64,000 bases of DNA, taken from contig NZ_WIQU01000062.1 in the NCBI RefSeq assembly GCF_015732285.1, forward strand, positions 50,997-114,996, given 5' to 3'. The notes beneath the pieces were generated by a model. That model made no database searches. It had not been told where the DNA came from and worked only from the letters and a program-made list of their open reading frames with translations. This DNA is from Pectinatus frisingensis (GTDB taxonomy: Bacteria > Bacillota > Negativicutes > Selenomonadales > Selenomonadaceae). Positions 63,383 through 64,000 of the stretch are shown one piece after another; positions within the stretch are counted from its first letter, which is position 1, and every line of letters starts with the position of its first letter. The translations under genes and the position numbers were made by a program.

Positions 63383-64000
63383 ATGGCCAGACAAAGAAAA
63401 CTTTCCCCAGAACGTAAAGAATTTCTCCAGAAACTGCTGCGTGCATATCAACCGGAAGATGCGCAGGACGTTCAGAACATGCTCAAGGATCTCCTCGGAG
63501 ATACGCTGCAAACCATGCTGGAAACTGAGATGGATGAGCATCTTGGCTACTCCAAGTACGACTATAAAAACAAGGATACGGATGACAGCCGGAACGGTTA
63601 TAGCAAGAAAACCGTAACGTCTACGATGGGTAATGTTCCTCTCGACATTCCTCGTGACCGGAAGGGTGAGTTCCATCCGCAGGCTGTGAAGAAGAATCAG
63701 ACGGACGTTTCCAATATCGAGGACCAAATACTGTCCATGTATGCCAAGGGGATGACCACCAGGGATATCACTGCCCACCTTAAAGAAATCTATGGCGTGG
63801 ATGCTTCTGCTGAAATGATTTCCCGCATGACAGACCGTATTCTCCCTATTGCTAAAGAATGGCAGAACAGACCGCTGTCCAAGAAATACGCTATTGTCTT
63901 CATGGATGCTGTCCATTTTCATGTCAGACAGGATGCTCAGGTTGTAAAGAAAGCGGTCTATGTCGCCATTGGAACCCGTCTGGATGGTTCCCGTGAGGTC
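63383..64000 (+). CDS. IS256-family transposase (3' end outside window)
   Basis: First ~206 residues, still open at the window end, of a mutator-type DDE transposase. Recognised by the N-terminal region with LLGDTLQTMLETEMDEHLGYSKYD, RNGYSKKTV, VPLDIPRDRKGEFHPQAV, QILSMYAKGMTTRDI and the first catalytic Asp in YAIVFMDAVHFHVR. AGGAGG at 8 nt supports the ATG. Base composition is less AT-rich than its neighbours, a sign of recent arrival. Confidence 0.93.
   Translation, partial: MARQRKLSPERKEFLQKLLRAYQPEDAQDVQNMLKDLLGDTLQTMLETEMDEHLGYSKYDYKNKDTDDSRNGYSKKTVTSTMGNVPLDIPRDRKGEFHPQAVKKNQTDVSNIEDQILSMYAKGMTTRDITAHLKEIYGVDASAEMISRMTDRILPIAKEWQNRPLSKKYAIVFMDAVHFHVRQDAQVVKKAVYVAIGTRLDGSREV

Larger units (their letters stand above)
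63292..64000 (+). mobile_element. IS256-family insertion sequence, left part (cut by window end)
   Basis: The transposase gene begins at 63383. The likely left end is GAGACTGTAACTAATTATG... from ~63292, similar in form to IS256-family ends. The right end and the target duplication are outside the window, so boundaries are estimated. Confidence 0.8.

Noticed and set aside
63362..63922. 186-codon minus-strand frame at the window end
   Set aside because: Antisense shadow of the IS256-family transposase, which has clear motifs and a ribosome site on the plus strand.

Overview
The window is an AT-rich chromosomal segment of an anaerobic, low-GC Firmicute. I favour the Negativicutes (Selenomonas/Pectinatus/Sporomusa type). 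The evidence is a T-box, an L10 leader, Firmicutes-type operons (prmA-rsmE-mtaB-hinT-rpsU-yqeY, secE-nusG-rplKA-rplJL), FloA and HPF-long, combined with an outer-membrane secretin (37594-38928) that implies a two-membrane cell. A glycyl radical enzyme and a minimal SufBC pair fit strict or facultative anaerobiosis. No 16S rRNA is present, so the genus is not fixed.

Layout: 1-2.7 kb holds the 3' part of a KimA-type potassium importer, iolG, and a 3' scrap of iolE. 2.9-16.9 kb is a urocanate/imidazole catabolic island: HutD, an RpiR regulator, an M20 amidohydrolase, a HutF-like deiminase, split aconitase X, a D-2-hydroxyacid dehydrogenase, HutI and HutU, then a TauABC-type transporter. 17.2-22.1 kb (minus strand) carries map, ftsE, ftsX, an EnvC-like M23 protein and ctpA. 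22.6-25.0 kb is a polar amino-acid ABC transporter. 25.4-34 kb has alaX, gabT with a divergent pucR, uvrC, a PHP phosphoesterase, nfo and a gamma-carbonic-anhydrase-like protein. 34-39.5 kb (minus) has HD-GYP, floA/nfeD with a Pro-rich membrane protein, and a secretin/PilP-like pair. 39.8-47 kb has hpf, a tyrosine T-box with aroF-tyrA, and the prmA-to-yqeY block. 47.1-50.3 kb (minus) has threonine dehydratase and smsBC. 50.5-51.0 kb is a five-tRNA cluster. 51.2-54.6 kb is the rpmG-secE-nusG-rplKAJL block. 55-63 kb is an accessory island (PRD regulator, fructose-type PTS, glycyl radical enzyme and activase, fructose-6-phosphate-aldolase type enzyme). The window ends inside an IS256-family element.

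Two systems work as units. In the urocanate island, HutU and HutI convert urocanate to formiminoglutamate, and the HutF-like and M20 enzymes could finish the route to glutamate. AcnX and the hydroxyacid dehydrogenase are extra and unexplained, and HutH and HutG are absent. In the 55-63 kb island the gene set (PTS, GRE, activase, Fsa) matches the anhydroglycolysis pathway described for E. coli PflD/YbiW, in which a 1,5-anhydrohexitol is imported as its 6-phosphate, ring-opened by radical chemistry and cleaved by an aldolase.

The most interesting unexplained signal is a family of five short 5'-leader terminators, each just after a sigma-A-like promoter and four of them sharing an AGCAA(N)GGCGC-like start. 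They precede hutD, the hut-like operon, the transporter permease, the binding protein and the amino-acid ABC operon. They look like one attenuation regulon for nitrogen-compound use. Three of them are followed by AATGA/TCATT palindromes that may be operators of the local RpiR regulator.
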